A DNA stretch of 64,000 nt, from the NCBI GenBank assembly GCA_036429605.1, contig CM071591.1, positions 1,736,001 through 1,800,000 of the forward strand, in the 5' to 3' direction. The position numbers and the translations under genes were made by a program. The notes below the pieces were generated by a model that did not search any database, had not been told where the DNA came from, and saw nothing but the letters and a program-made list of their open reading frames with translations. This DNA is from Cladobotryum mycophilum (lineage: Eukaryota > Ascomycota > Sordariomycetes > Hypocreales > Hypocreaceae). Positions 53,001 through 63,893 of the stretch are shown piece by piece. How positions within the stretch are numbered: the first letter of the stretch is position 1; each line of letters opens with the position of its first letter.

Positions 53001-53691
53001 GATCTGTTTGTTTAAAATGAGGAAGGATCCCTGCATTGTCGACTGAAAAGACATCTTTCCACTTTTGAAAAGGTATTGGGATTTGCGAAAGATCTGATAT
53101 AATTTCCTCTGTTTCATCTGGAAGGTACAAGAGATCAAGGTTTGTAGAAACAGATAAAATGCATGCATGACTTGCACACTTTTTCCAAAATCGGCGCTCG
53201 GAAATCTTTTTTGGATTTTTCCAATCATGTTCAAACCACCAGCTTTGATCATAAGGGTATAAATAAATATGAAACTCGGACAATGTAGTCATGGATAATA
53301 ATACAGGACTACCCTGTTCTCGAGGGTCTCGATCAATGCCTACACATAACCTCGTAAAGGTCTTGGTAGTTCCCCGAGTATCCACAAGTCGAAGCGGGAC
53401 TTCCCAGACTCCATAAGTCTTCATGCCTTTTTCCTCTGCATCTCGCAGGTAAGGCGGAATAACCGCTAAGCTTTTTGTCAATTTGTACTTTTCTGCAAAA
53501 GTCACACTAATAACATCAACTTCTGCACCGCTATCTAAATCAGCGTGCGTATTACAAGGAAACGGTCCATGAATTTTAACTGGAATATGAAAACGTGTGC
53601 GAATCGCAATCGGGACTTCAGGAATTACCCCAATAGGTACTTGAGGGGCCGTACAAGGGGATTTTAGTCCGACCCCTTCCCTTTTTCCTTC
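50005..53691 (-). CDS. pol: Chromovirus Pol polyprotein (PR-RT-RNaseH-IN-chromodomain)
   Basis: The frame is open from 53,691 to the stop at 50,005 (1,228 codons) and lies -1 relative to gag, overlapping its end by 28 nt, so Pol is made by -1 frameshifting or an equivalent. Domains in order: aspartic protease with ADLDSGAEVDVIS just upstream of 53,505; reverse transcriptase with AYLDDILIFS (near 52,500); RNase H (IETDASKFAAAAILSQ); integrase with an HHCC zinc domain (HDDPLAGHF ... CPIC), DDE residues in MDFVTGLP, VSDRGSLF and HPQTDGQTERMNQ; a GPY/F-type module; and a C-terminal chromodomain (YLVKWKGWPAEYNEWI, near 50,100-50,240). All catalytic residues expected for the family are present. No internal stops, so the element may still be active. 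Confidence 0.95.
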   Translation of the reverse strand, partial: EGKREGVGLKSPCTAPQVPIGVIPEVPIAIRTRFHIPVKIHGPFPCNTHADLDSGAEVDVISVTFAEKYKLTKSLAVIPPYLRDAEEKGMKTYGVWEVPLRLVDTRGTTKTFTRLCVGIDRDPREQGSPVLLSMTTLSEFHIYLYPYDQSWWFEHDWKNPKKISERRFWKKCASHACILSVSTNLDLLYLPDETEEIISDLSQIPIPFQKWKDVFSVDNAGILPHFKQTDHAIELTEGAFPPYGPIYPLSPAELEALREYLEGNLAKGRIRPSKSPAGAPILFVPKKDGSLRLCVDYRGLNQVTIKNRYPLPLITEIMDRVGGSNYFTKIDIKDAYYRIRIKEGDEWKTAFRTRYGHYEFLVMPMGLTNAPATFQNYIHQALGNLLDRTCIAYLDDILIFSSDRESHVSHVQEVLERLRKAELYARPDKCSFIQNEVEFLGFVVSDKGVAMNPKRVETISTWQEPTTYREIQVFLGFCNFYRRFIKGYSMIARPLHELLKGMKNGRKPGQVVLGERQKAAFHQLIQAFQNAPLLQHYDPKKPIRIETDASKFAAAAILSQPDEEGKWHPVAFWSRAFRDAELNYGTPDQEMLAIVAAFKHWRHYVEGAQGQTEVWSDHQNLQSFMKQPKLNGRQARWCIYLTPYDFVIKHRAGKTNPADGPSRRPDYEKESPSNQELLTPLQGKLQNLIVDQGDNPFGRVAYLQNLVMKEQQVSRQEACEAVSTDTPFDNNVGRPLLKLLQQGQEEDPELRRRKNPDFLMKNPKWAIGYDNLITYQNRICVPEEMTIRQELLSLYHDDPLAGHFGESRTKELLQRKFYWKDMGRDIKEYIQGCPICIGVAIKRHKPWGKLESLPLPSQPMKELTMDFVTGLPTVLFNNEEVNAILVIVDRYTKYTLLFPVSTTITASELAELFHTKVELQFSGSPRGIVSDRGSLFTSKFWSSICFHTKIRKRLSTAFHPQTDGQTERMNQSVEHYLRCFIGDTLSAWPRLLAEAQYAMNAARNATTGMSPFEALMGYVPEFRLDIEDDALQEEVPDAKARIEKLHQLRQKLRDHWSIAVERQARNYNLHHEEQHFKIGDLVGLSTKNFRFKKEQQKLAPRYLGPLRVLKQIGNQAYRVALPSKYSGLHDVFHVSLLEPWTQRLSDEKNQLPMPELDDSDEWEIESVKDQRKSKSGTLYLVKWKGWPAEYNEWIHEEYMENAQEVIGEYQKFQAKKSRRKKKTHTKME
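53664..53691 (-). promoter_or_regulatory. gag-pol overlap with presumed -1 frameshift window
   Basis: The pol frame has a TAA just upstream (53,694-53,692) and gag ends at 53,664, so the shift must occur within these 28 nt. The minus strand reads GGAAAAAGGGAAGGGG; AAAAAGGG is the likely slip site, but it is not a canonical X-XXY-YYZ heptamer. A downstream structure was not evaluated. Confidence 0.5.
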
Positions 53692-54935
53692 TTACTCTTT
53701 TTCTTTTTCTTGGGAGGTGGAGGCGATTCATTGGCTTCAACTTCTTGAACCTTTACAGAGAGTTGATCGCATCGATTTCTCAAATGCGTATCACTTCCGC
53801 AATTATAACATCGCCTTACATTCCCATTAGCATCAAGTGTATTCTTCTTTAAGGATCCCTCTTGAGTAGAAGGTCCAGGAGACACTTGTTTCGGCTTATT
53901 TTTCTTAATAGTTGTTTGTGAAGTTGATGAAGCTTGCTCGTGTGGTTTGTTTTTCTTAGGAGAGTAGTACGAAACTCGACGTGTTTTTGTTGGAATTGAC
54001 TCTTCCTTTTCTTCCTCTTTTGGCGCCTTACGTTTCTTTGTAGGCTGTAAAATCTCCCAATAGCGTGTAGCTAATGCAACCATTTCTTCACGGTTCTTTG
54101 GAAAGGAGCTTCCTCCTATAACAATCTGATGTTGCAGGTTCTCCTGTAGCTTTGCGTAAAAGCTATAAGCACGCTGTGATTCTGAGGCCATTGGGAATTG
54201 ACTCTCCAATGAGTCTAAGTATACATGAAAGTCTCGAGGAGATTGGTGTTCCCGTTGTTTTGCTTTCTCGATGGCTTGCATGATACGCGGCTCACGGATG
54301 TCCGCATCCTTCAATAATGACATAGTCCAATTTTCAAAGTATTCCCAATCATTTTCTAATTTCTGTCGAGCCTCAGGCGATTCTTGGTGCTTTAAATGGA
54401 GTTCCCATTGGGTTTGGCATTTGGTATCCATGTAATCAACTCCAAAAAGAACCTTCAAATAACCTTTACGGTACTTTTTCTTTTGCCCCGAAAATGCTCG
54501 ATACAGATTACGGAGCCATTCCTCTCTTGCCTGAAAAGAGGCATTCATAGTAAGTACAGTAAGGTTCTTGATTTTTATACCACTGCTTTTCTCTGAACTG
54601 CTTGATGAGCCGTCGGAATGATCGCCTCGACGTTGCAATGACTTTCTAAGGTCTTTCCTCAATTGGCCTACTGCTTTGCTTAACTTCTGATACTCCCTTA
54701 GTTGAGCGATTTCATTGCGAAGTGCAATGTTATCGCTCTCTAATTGTCGTTCTGGAATATCAGGTTCTTGTAACGAATCTGAAAGTAGCGATCGTTGAGT
54801 TGACCTTGTATGACCTGCTACTCGCTGTCGTGGCAATTCATTTTCAGAGGACCTTTCTGTATGCATTGTCTGTGAGGTTTCTTGAAGAGGATCCGAAAGG
54901 TCCGCAGATCTCTGAGAACGGGTATGCGGAGCCAT
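53664..54935 (-). CDS. gag: Chromovirus Gag (423 aa)
   Basis: ATG at 54,935, 35 nt after the 5' LTR, stop at 53,664. The N-terminal third is Ser/Gln-rich with a coiled-coil-like stretch (LESDNIALRNEIAQLREYQK). The middle is a capsid-like helical region (EEWLRNLYRAFSG; ARQKLENDWEYFENW). The C-terminal nucleocapsid part is very basic with one zinc knuckle CYNCGSDTHLRNRC (C-X2-C-X4-H-X4-C) and ends in a Lys run (PPPPKKKKKSKKEKGKGSD). It packages the element RNA in cytoplasmic particles. Intact; normal composition; no introns. Confidence 0.93.
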   Translation of the reverse strand: MAPHTRSQRSADLSDPLQETSQTMHTERSSENELPRQRVAGHTRSTQRSLLSDSLQEPDIPERQLESDNIALRNEIAQLREYQKLSKAVGQLRKDLRKSLQRRGDHSDGSSSSSEKSSGIKIKNLTVLTMNASFQAREEWLRNLYRAFSGQKKKYRKGYLKVLFGVDYMDTKCQTQWELHLKHQESPEARQKLENDWEYFENWTMSLLKDADIREPRIMQAIEKAKQREHQSPRDFHVYLDSLESQFPMASESQRAYSFYAKLQENLQHQIVIGGSSFPKNREEMVALATRYWEILQPTKKRKAPKEEEKEESIPTKTRRVSYYSPKKNKPHEQASSTSQTTIKKNKPKQVSPGPSTQEGSLKKNTLDANGNVRRCYNCGSDTHLRNRCDQLSVKVQEVEANESPPPPKKKKKSKKEKGKGSD

Positions 54936-54970
54936 CTTGCTTAGGTAGTAATACTGAGAAGCTTAAGAAT
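54936..54970 (-). promoter_or_regulatory. Leader with candidate primer-binding site
   Basis: The 35 nt between 5' LTR and gag start read ATTCTTAAGCTTCTCAG... on the minus strand. There is no TGG next to the LTR and no obvious tRNA match. CTTAAGCTT (54,967-54,959) is complementary to AAGCTTAAG in the LTR palindrome, which would allow Tf1-like self-priming by the 5' end of the element RNA. Confidence 0.45.
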
Positions 54971-55144
54971 TGTAATAACACCTTATAAGATCACCAGGTA
55001 AGCAAGATCAAACGTAGGTATTATTTTATGCACAAGCTTAAGCTTGTGCGTTCAACTGTTGTGCGAGAGACGCGCGACTTATGCAGGATTACCCCGCATC
55101 TCCATTACGTCACGCGTCCGGGTAATTTTCGGGACAGCGTTACA
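54971..55144 (-). repeat. 5' LTR of the chromovirus
   Basis: 174 bp, identical to 48,059-48,232 as far as I can see. It carries the promoter of the gag-pol RNA. Palindrome at 55,030-55,049. Confidence 0.97.
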
Positions 55145-55639
55145 AATACTAAATTAAAATTATAAAAGAAAATTTATAATTCCTTTAATTTATAGATTTA
55201 TAATAAACAAATCTTATTATTATATTTAATATTTATAAATAATAAAAGTTTTATTTTTATTTTTATTAAATAATATTAATTACGTAATTAAAATAAAAAC
55301 TTTTACTTTAATAAATAAATAAATAATTTTATTTACTTAAGACTTACTAATATAATATTTCTTTATCAAATTTCTTATTATAAAAGCCTATAATACTAAA
55401 ATACCTTATTAATAAGATCTTTAAAAAAAGTTTTATTATCTAATTAAATAATAATAATATATAATGTTAATTGTATTAATAAAATAAACTATAATAAATA
55501 AAATATTTTTGTATATAAAAATATATTATTTAAGGGAATAAGGTAAGTATAATTATCCTATACTTTTATTTATATGCTGGATTTTTATGCCTAACTAAGG
55601 GGCTTGCTCATTAGTTAGCCACTATGAGGGATTACCTAC

Positions 55640-55860
55640 GGGTACATATAATGGTTAAATATAAGCCCCGCTGTAACTAGGGCTCGGGAGCTTAGTCTGT
55701 TACAGTAGGCTGAGAGAGAAAAGGCTTTGTAAAATACAGCCCCAATAGCAATACTCTTAAATATAAGCCCTGCTGTGAGTGGGCCTTAGTGCGGGAGCTA
55801 AAGTGCTCGTTATAGTGCTATACTAAAAACAGTTAGCTATAGCCCGAATAAATAAATTTA
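55640..55860. mobile_element. Foldback element fragments (copy 7)
   Basis: Two right-arm-like pieces in tandem: one ends TACAGCCCCAATAGCAATAC near 55,753, the next ends CTATAGCCCGAATAA near 55,852. Arm motifs such as AAATATAAGCCCCGCTGTAA are present twice. The 13-bp array is absent, so these are rearranged remnants. A better preserved unknown patch (GGGGCTTGCTCATTAGTTAG) precedes them. Confidence 0.55.
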
Positions 55861-56444
55861 AGTTTAATTAAATTAATTATTTAAATTTTATTTTAATAAT
55901 ATAAGTAAAGTTTTTAGTATAATAATTTAATAGTTTAGTTATTAAAGGATTAAGAGGTATACTAAGGTCTAGTATTAATTAATATCTTATAAAATAGTAT
56001 TAATTTTAAGATTTAATTGTTGTATTAATAATAATTATGTTTTTATTTATTATATTATTGTTTTTTTTAGTAAGTTCTAATAATATAATTAATTGTAGCT
56101 TTTGCTTTTATTTTCTTTAGCTCTTTTTTTTACTATAAGATATATTCATTTAAATAAATTTATAAAGTTTTTTTTAGTTCTTAGATAATCTTACTATAAG
56201 GTTAATATATTAACTTTTCTTAGCTTTATATTTATATAAAGTCTTATATTTTTTCTATTACTACTATAGAAAAGTCTCTACACTATTTTATTTTAATACT
56301 CCTGTTAGGTTTACTAGATTCATGCTTCAATCAGAGCGATCTCTTTATAAAATAGTATTTTCATAACTAATAACTTTTTTTATATTATTGTATTTTTAAT
56401 ATATAAAGAAAGTAGAAATAAAAATTATATAGTTATATAGTTTT

Positions 56445-56845
56445 TAATTTTATGGTTAAATGGTGAACATAGTATCTAGTGCCTGTATTTTTAGTATATT
56501 TATTATTAGACTATTTAATAAGGTATAGTAATAAGAATAAAAATAATCCTGCTTTAAGATTATACTAATTATGAAATAAAATTAATATTATAAACTATTA
56601 ATTAATTTTAAACCTTAGTATATCTTTTACATTTTTTTATTATATTAAAAGCTTTAATTATATTATTAAAATTAAAGTTTAAATAATTAATTTCATTAAA
56701 TTTAAATATATATATATTCTTATACAATATATTTATTATAATAATAAATTAATTAAAAAAATAAAAGTAATTAAATTGTAAATCATTAAAAATAATAATA
56801 TATATAGTTATTTAACTACTACTTTAATTATATAATTAAATAATA
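56445..56845 (-). repeat. R2 repeat, reverse copy (partial)
   Basis: Starts AGTTTTTAATTTTATGGTTA and shows TTTAGTATATTTATTATTAG; it lacks the central part. Confidence 0.55.
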
Positions 56846-58319
56846 TAATAATTTTTAAAAGTAAGTATAATAGATTTAATTAAAATATTCTTTTTTATTT
56901 ATAAATATTATAAAGGTTGTATTTGAAAAATTACAAAAAAACTTTTTATATTTATTAACTTTAAGTTCTTTAATTATACTAAGAAAAATATATCTACACT
57001 TATTCTTTTATTAGCTAATTTATATACAAAAATCCATTTATTAACTACTTATTAATTAATAGTAAGAAATAATTAAAATATATAAAATTATTCTACTTTT
57101 TATTAAGAGTTTTAAAAAAAGAATAAAATATATATTAAATAACATATATATATATAACATAGCTATATAGTAAGTTAACCAGCATAGCAAGTTAGCCATT
57201 TTCCTTCCTCTTTTAGCATAAACACAGTAATAAAATAATAATAACACTTTAAATCAATTATTACTTATTATTATTCTCTTTATTAAATATCTTTATAATT
57301 TTTTAATAAATTAACTTAAAATAATTAAAATTAATATTAATAAATCCCCTTAATAATCTTTTATTTATTTCTTAATAAAATTATTTCATAAAATCATTTT
57401 AATTAAATTATTAAATATTTTTAAAACCTAAGGATTTAATAGTTTAATAATAATATTAGCTAGTAATAATAGTTATATTGTTAAATTTAATTAAAAAAAA
57501 TATACTTTTTAGATTATTAAAATAATTTTACTTTTTAAAACTTACTTTAATATTATTTCTTATTATTATACCTTGAAATATTATATAAAATATAATAATT
57601 TTATTATTGTTATAGAATAGCCTAAAGTTTATTAAATAATAGCTTTTATATCTATTAAATATTAGAAAATAATATATACTAAAAGATTATACTTTTATAT
57701 ATTTATTAAAATATTAAATTTAATCTAGGCCTATTTTATTTATTATTTAATAATAATAAATTATGCTAATAACTTAATTAAAAGGTATAATATAATTTTT
57801 ATATTATATAAAAAGATAATATTATTTTATAACTAGAATACATACTAATATTATTTACTTTTAAGTATTAGTTCCTTATATTATAATAACCTATTTTTTA
57901 TTATTTACTTATATTTACTTTAATTAATTATATTTTTTTAATATTCATTATAACTATTTTAATTAAATAATACCTATTATAAAGCTAATTTTATTAAAAT
58001 TATAGATATTTAATCTATTAATACTATACTTTATAATTATATTATAAATAAATTAAAACTAGCCTTAACTTATATTTAGACTTATATATTTAACTTTTAA
58101 TAATTATATTTATAATTAAAATATATTATTAGTTTTATTTAATATTTAATAAAGTATACAAACTAATGTTTATTAACTAAAAGTATATTATACTTAATAA
58201 ATAATTATATATTTAAATAAAAAATATATTAAATAATTATTGAATTTTCTAGATCTAAGAGCTTTTTTTAATTTAAAAATAATATTATATTTAATAAGTA
58301 TTCTATTTAATTATAAACT

Positions 58320-58778
58320 TGTTAAAAGGAAGTAGCCTCTTAGGCATAAAACTTCTTATAGCAAGAAGTTATAAGCTTAGTAATAGCTTAATCTAGAAGG
58401 CTTAGTTAGTCTTTTTAAAAGCTTAGGGAAGAATAAGTATTTTAATGAGCTAATTTCTAATAAGATTAGGCTTATAGGATTAGTTAATTATTAAGGCTAA
58501 AAAAAGAAAAGATAAATTAAGATAAAATATTATATTTAATCTATTAACTAATTAAAAAATAAGAATCTATTTATTATATATGAAAATTATAAGTAAAATA
58601 TAAAATATATAAAAATAAATTAGAATAATTTATAACATAATAAAAATAATAGAATTATTATTTATTATTAAAACCTACTAGAATAAACTAAAATAGCTTA
58701 AAATAATAGAAATAATAGTTTTGTTATTTTTTATTATTAAAACTTGATTAATAGGGTATTAATTAGTTTATTTTAATA
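58320..58778 (-). repeat. 3' LTR of the copia element
   Basis: Starts TGTTAAAAGGAAGTAGCCTC and ends TTTTAATA (mutated TTTTAACA). AAACT precedes it as it does the solo LTR at 46,709, so either the same 5 bp was hit or the base context is favoured. Confidence 0.7.
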
Positions 58779-61470
58779 TTTTTATTATTATTAATATAAG
58801 TCTTTTATTTTAATAGTTAAAAGTAAAAAGAATAATTAAATAACCTTTAAGGCTAAGAGTTTTATAAAATCTTTAAATTTAGCCTTAGTTAATAGTTTAA
58901 TTAAACTATTAGTAGTTATTTTAGTAATTCTTAAAAAAGAAATAATAATTACGCTTTTTAAAACTTTTTTTATATAAATATATTTAATTAAAATATATTT
59001 TGTATAATTATGTAAGGTAATGTTTTTAGTTATTAAAATAGTCTATTTATTGTTATTGTATAGGGTTATAGATAGTTTTATTAGTTTTTTGTTTTTATAA
59101 ATAAACTAATAATTTAGTATATTGTTTTTAGTAATTTTTATAATAATTATATATTTTGCTTTTAAGATAGATAAGACTATAGTATTAGTTTTTTTTAGCT
59201 TTTTAGTTAATAGGTCCTTCTGTTAGTTAAATAATATAATTATAGGTTAATTTAGTAGATATTTTTATTTTTTATAAAATTATTATTCTAATAGTTAATA
59301 AGATCTTAATTATTTAAGCTATTATAATTAATAGTTAAACTTTTTAATTGGTTAAGATAGTTAAATAGTTTTAGGGTAATTAATAAATGTTTTTAATAAG
59401 GGTTCTAGAAGCTTTTAGTAAAGAATTATATAGTAAAAGTTATATTTAGTTTAGTCTAAGTAATTAAGTAAATAGTTATATTAACTATGGCTTAAAATAG
59501 TTTAGTATTAGTTTTATTTAGCTTATTAAAAAGCCTAAATAATCCTTAATTAGCTAATAAGTTAGACTATAAAAAATATAACTTGGTTTTTAATTAATTA
59601 AGTTAAAGAACTTTATAGTTTTTTTTATATAGTGTTTTTAGGCTAGCCTAATTTTTTTTCATTCTTTAAAATTTAAATCTTTAACAATAAAATTACTAGG
59701 CTTTTATGTTTAATAATATAAATTTTATTTATAATTATTTTAATTTAATTATTTTAGTTAAGTTTAGTCTTATAATAAAATAATTATTAATATAAATTAT
59801 TATAAAGATATTTTTTGTTTTATTATATAGGGTAATTAAATTTAAAGCTAAAGGCTTAAAGTCTAGTTTTTAGTTTAAGTTAATTAAAACCTATTATTAT
59901 TCTCTAGGAGATTATTTTAGTTTATATAGAGCTTTTTAAATTAAATAATTTAATTAGTATTTTCTTTATAGTTTAATTTAGTTAGTATAGTTTTAATTTT
60001 TATATTAGATTTATTAATATATTCTTAGAAACTTTTTAAAAACTTTAGAAAAATAGTTTTTTTTAGGATTCTATTTAAAAAGGCTTTTATAAAATAAATC
60101 TATTTGATTTTTAAGTTATAAATAACTATTAGAGTTATTATTAGTTTTTAAATAATAAACGTAATTGTAAATATAAAGACTTTAGAAAAATCTAAATTTT
60201 CTTATTATAATAAAATTCTTAATTATTAACCTAACCTTAAATTTAATAATTTTATTATTTTAATCCTTTTTAGTTTTTAAGACTAACTGGGTAATAATAG
60301 GTTTTTTATTTTAAATAAAAAATATATACTATTTAATAAGTTACTTAAATTCTTAGTATATAGCTTTTAGTTATTTCTTTTTATAAAGATTTTTTAAAGT
60401 CTATTTATAAGTATTAGGTTTTTTTTGTATAAGAAAAACCTTAGTTTTAATAGTTTTAATAAAATAGATTAAATTAGTTTTTATAATATTTAGATCTATA
60501 GGATTAAATATTATAGAATCTTATAGGGTTATTGTATTTTTATTAAAAGATAAAAAACTAGTTTTTTTAGGTTTTTTTAGGCTATTAGAGGTAAAAGGTA
60601 TTATAATTATTTAATTAAATATATCTTTCTAATTAAGAAGATAATTTTTTTAATACTTGAATCCCTTGATTAAGAAGGTTTTAAGATAAAATAAAAGAAA
60701 TTTATTATTTAAATAGTTAAATAAGATTAGTTTAAATAACCTTTTTTTTAGTAAAGATATATATTAAATAGATCTTAGTGTTTACTTTTTTTTATTAATT
60801 TTCTTGATTTGGTTTTAAAGGCTAATTTTAGTTTTTAGACTTTTGTTCTTATAGTATAAAGACTTTATAATAGGCTTTTAAAATCTAAAAGTTAAAAAAA
60901 TCTAGTTTATAGTCTTTAGCCTTAGGATTTAAGTTTTTAATAAAAGCTTTTATAGGGGTTAGATCCCGATTTGTAAATGTTATATTATTTATAGCCTTTA
61001 AGACACCTAGAATTAAGAAATTCTATAAATAAAGGGGTAATTAGGCTGCTATTATAGTAGCTTAAAGCTAGTTTAATAGAATTTTAATAGACCTTTTGAT
61101 TAGTTTATTTTATTTATAAATATAAAAGCTATTTATAATAAAAGAAATATTTTTATTCTAAAACTAATTATAGAAAAATCTATTTATTTTTATACTTTTA
61201 TTATAGTAGAATCTTTTAAAGTATTTATTATATAGATTTTTAAGGTTTTTTAATAAGTCTTTTAATATTTTAATTATTAAATTTTTATTTTTATTTACTA
61301 AAAGAAAAAGCTATTTAAGTCTTATTTTTTAATTAATAATAAAAAGTTTAATAAAGGCTTTATTATTAGACAAAGATTTAATATTAAAAACATTAGCTTT
61401 TAAGGTATTTAGTGTAAAAGGCAGGTCTAGGATAAATTAATTTCTTAACCTTTTAATTACTTTTTTTAAA

Positions 61471-62080
61471 AGTATTACTATTCGGGCTGTAACATATTAC
61501 TATTCGGGCTATATTTTCCAGAACCTTTCCACTTTTAGCCTAGCGTAATATACTAGGCTTTTAACCCCCAGTTATAGCAAGGCTTGCATTTAACCATAGT
61601 AATAACAGTACATTTAATCACTATAGCCTAATAAAATACCTTATAATAGTATAATAGCTACTATAACTATACCCTTTGTATCAACCAATTCAATCAGCCA
61701 TTTACACTAGCCATTTACATCAACTAGTTTAATCAGCTAGTTTAATCAGCTATTTCAATCAGTTATTTCAATTAACTATTTCAATTAGATATTTGTATTA
61801 GATATTTATATTACCTATTTTAATTAATTATTATAATTAGCTAATACGATTAGCTAGTATAATTAGATATTATAATTAGATATTGCAATTAACTGTTACT
61901 ATTATAGCACATTTAATTAGCTTATAGCAATTAAATATACTATAATTATAATACTTAAATACAAGTTTTATTATAATTATAGCCTTAGCACAAAAGCTAA
62001 AGCAATAGTTATAATACTAGGCCAACTTGAGTTAATTATAGCCCGAATGGTAATATATTATAGTCCAAATAGCAATACTC
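61471..62080 (-). mobile_element. Foldback DNA element, copy 8 (reverse orientation)
   Basis: AGTATTACTATTCGGGCTGT at left, with the end repeat duplicated (second copy at about 61,493), and at right TATAGCCCGAATGGTAATAT plus a second end to 62,080. The 13-bp array (about 61,675-61,895) is long, roughly 17 units, and RIP-graded from well preserved at left to mutated at right. The flanks are T-rich and compatible with an 8-bp duplication TTTTTTTA. Inserted in the copia relic. Confidence 0.8.
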
Positions 62081-63893
62081 TTTTTTTATAATAAGTTAAA
62101 TAATAAATTTTTTTAATAGTATTAAAATTAGGAATACTATTAGTTATTTTAGTTATTTTCTTTAGTAGACTAGGACTAATATAGTCTAGTCTTTAATGCT
62201 ATAAATAAGCTAGTTTTAATAGCTTATTTTAGTTCTTAGGTTTTTAATTTGCTAGGAAATCAAGGGTTTCTAAGATCTTTTTATCTAGAAGCTTTAGGTT
62301 TTCTAAATTAGTCTTTTTTTAATTAGGGCTATTTTAAATTTCCTGATTAGGAAATTCCTAATATTCTTTAGCCTTTAATTAGTCAAGAGCTAGGATTTTA
62401 ACTTTTATAAAGCTATAAGCTATAGAGGCTAGGTTTAAAAAAGTAAGGGTTTTTTTTTATAGGGTTAAAAAAAACTATAGTTTTAAAAATTAAATAACAT
62501 AATTATATTACTTTTAGTAGTTTTTAGTATATTAAAGCTAATATAGTCTTTTATTTTATAATATCTTAGTCTATTAAATAAATTAATATTAAATTTAGGG
62601 TAATATAGGGTATTTTAGAGTTTTATTTTTTATAGCTATTAGACTATTATATTAACACTTAAAAATTAATTATATTTATTTTTAAAAAAGAAATAAGCTT
62701 ACTATTAGTTTTAATTATATTTAATTTATTATTAAGGGTATAATTTAAGAAATCTTTTTTTAAATTAATTATGTATAAAAGACTTTATATTATATAATAA
62801 ACTATTTTTTTAAAGGAATATTAGTTTTAATCTTATTAGGCTTAGATTAGCTTTTATAAGCTAGAAATTCTTTAGTATTTAAAGAATTTAATAAACTACA
62901 ATTATTAGTTTTTATAGTGTTAGCTAGATTAAAGGTTAAGTAGTAAAAAGGGTTTTTTTCTATTTTCGATTCTAAGGTTTCTTTAGTGTTTTTATTTTTT
63001 TATTTTTTTATTCCTTTTATTATTTTTGCTTTTTTTTAAAAAAAAAAGTTAAGTAGGGTTTTTAACTTAAAGGCTTTTTTATTAGCCTTATAGTTAGCCT
63101 AATAGGCTAATATAGTTAATTTTTTAGTTTTTTCTAGAATATTAGCTATAAAAAATTAAAGGTTAATCTATTTTATAGTTTATCCTATAATAAATAGGGT
63201 TTTAAGGGTCTTATATATCTATTCTATTTAATTAAAAAAGGATTTTTTTAAGTACTATAAGGTATTGGTTAATTTAGTTTTTAGTATTTATATTAGTTTT
63301 TACTATTAATAATTTAATTAATAAGGTATTAAAATAAGTATTAAACTTAAATAAAGTACTTTTATAACTTAACTAGAAAAGTATATAGAATTTTTTATAT
63401 AAAGATTCCTTTTATAGTTCAGTAGTATAAGAAAATTATTTTTTTAATATATAATAAGTTTTTTTAAGTTATTTAATTAAGTTATAAAAGTTACTAAAAT
63501 AGTTATTATATTATTTTAATTAGTATTAATAAATTAGGAATTACCAGGGTATTTACTAGATTAAATTATTAATTAATAATAATAAATTTAATAATTAAAT
63601 TAGTAATTAGATTTAAGCTAGTATTATTAATTAGTCTAATAAACTAATTAATAGCTATTTTTAATTCTAAAACATTATCCTAAATAAATCTTATTTTTAT
63701 AAAAATAAACTAGAATTAGATTTAATATATCTTTTTAAGTATAAGATAAAGGCTTATTACCCTTTCTAGGTTTATTCTTACTATTCTTTTCTAATAAGAA
63801 AGGTCCTAGAACTAGCTTATAGCATTTTCTAGTTTTAGTATCCTATAAATTACCTAACTAGGAAATTTATTTAATAAATTATAGACTTATAAC

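Larger units (their letters stand above)
48059..55144 (-). mobile_element. Complete Ty3/gypsy chromovirus (7,086 bp), recently inserted
   Basis: Two 174-bp LTRs, identical by eye, a perfect 5-bp target duplication AATAC (48,054-48,058 and 55,145-55,149), a polypurine tract, and open gag and pol give a structurally complete element read right to left. Order on the minus strand: 5' LTR 55,144-54,971, 35-nt leader, gag, pol (PR-RT-RH-IN-chromodomain), about 1.8 kb with an opposite-strand gene, PPT, 3' LTR 48,232-48,059. Composition is normal, in sharp contrast to its AT-rich flanks. The chromodomain at the end of integrase is known in this clade to direct insertion to heterochromatin, which fits the location. 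Confidence 0.95.
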
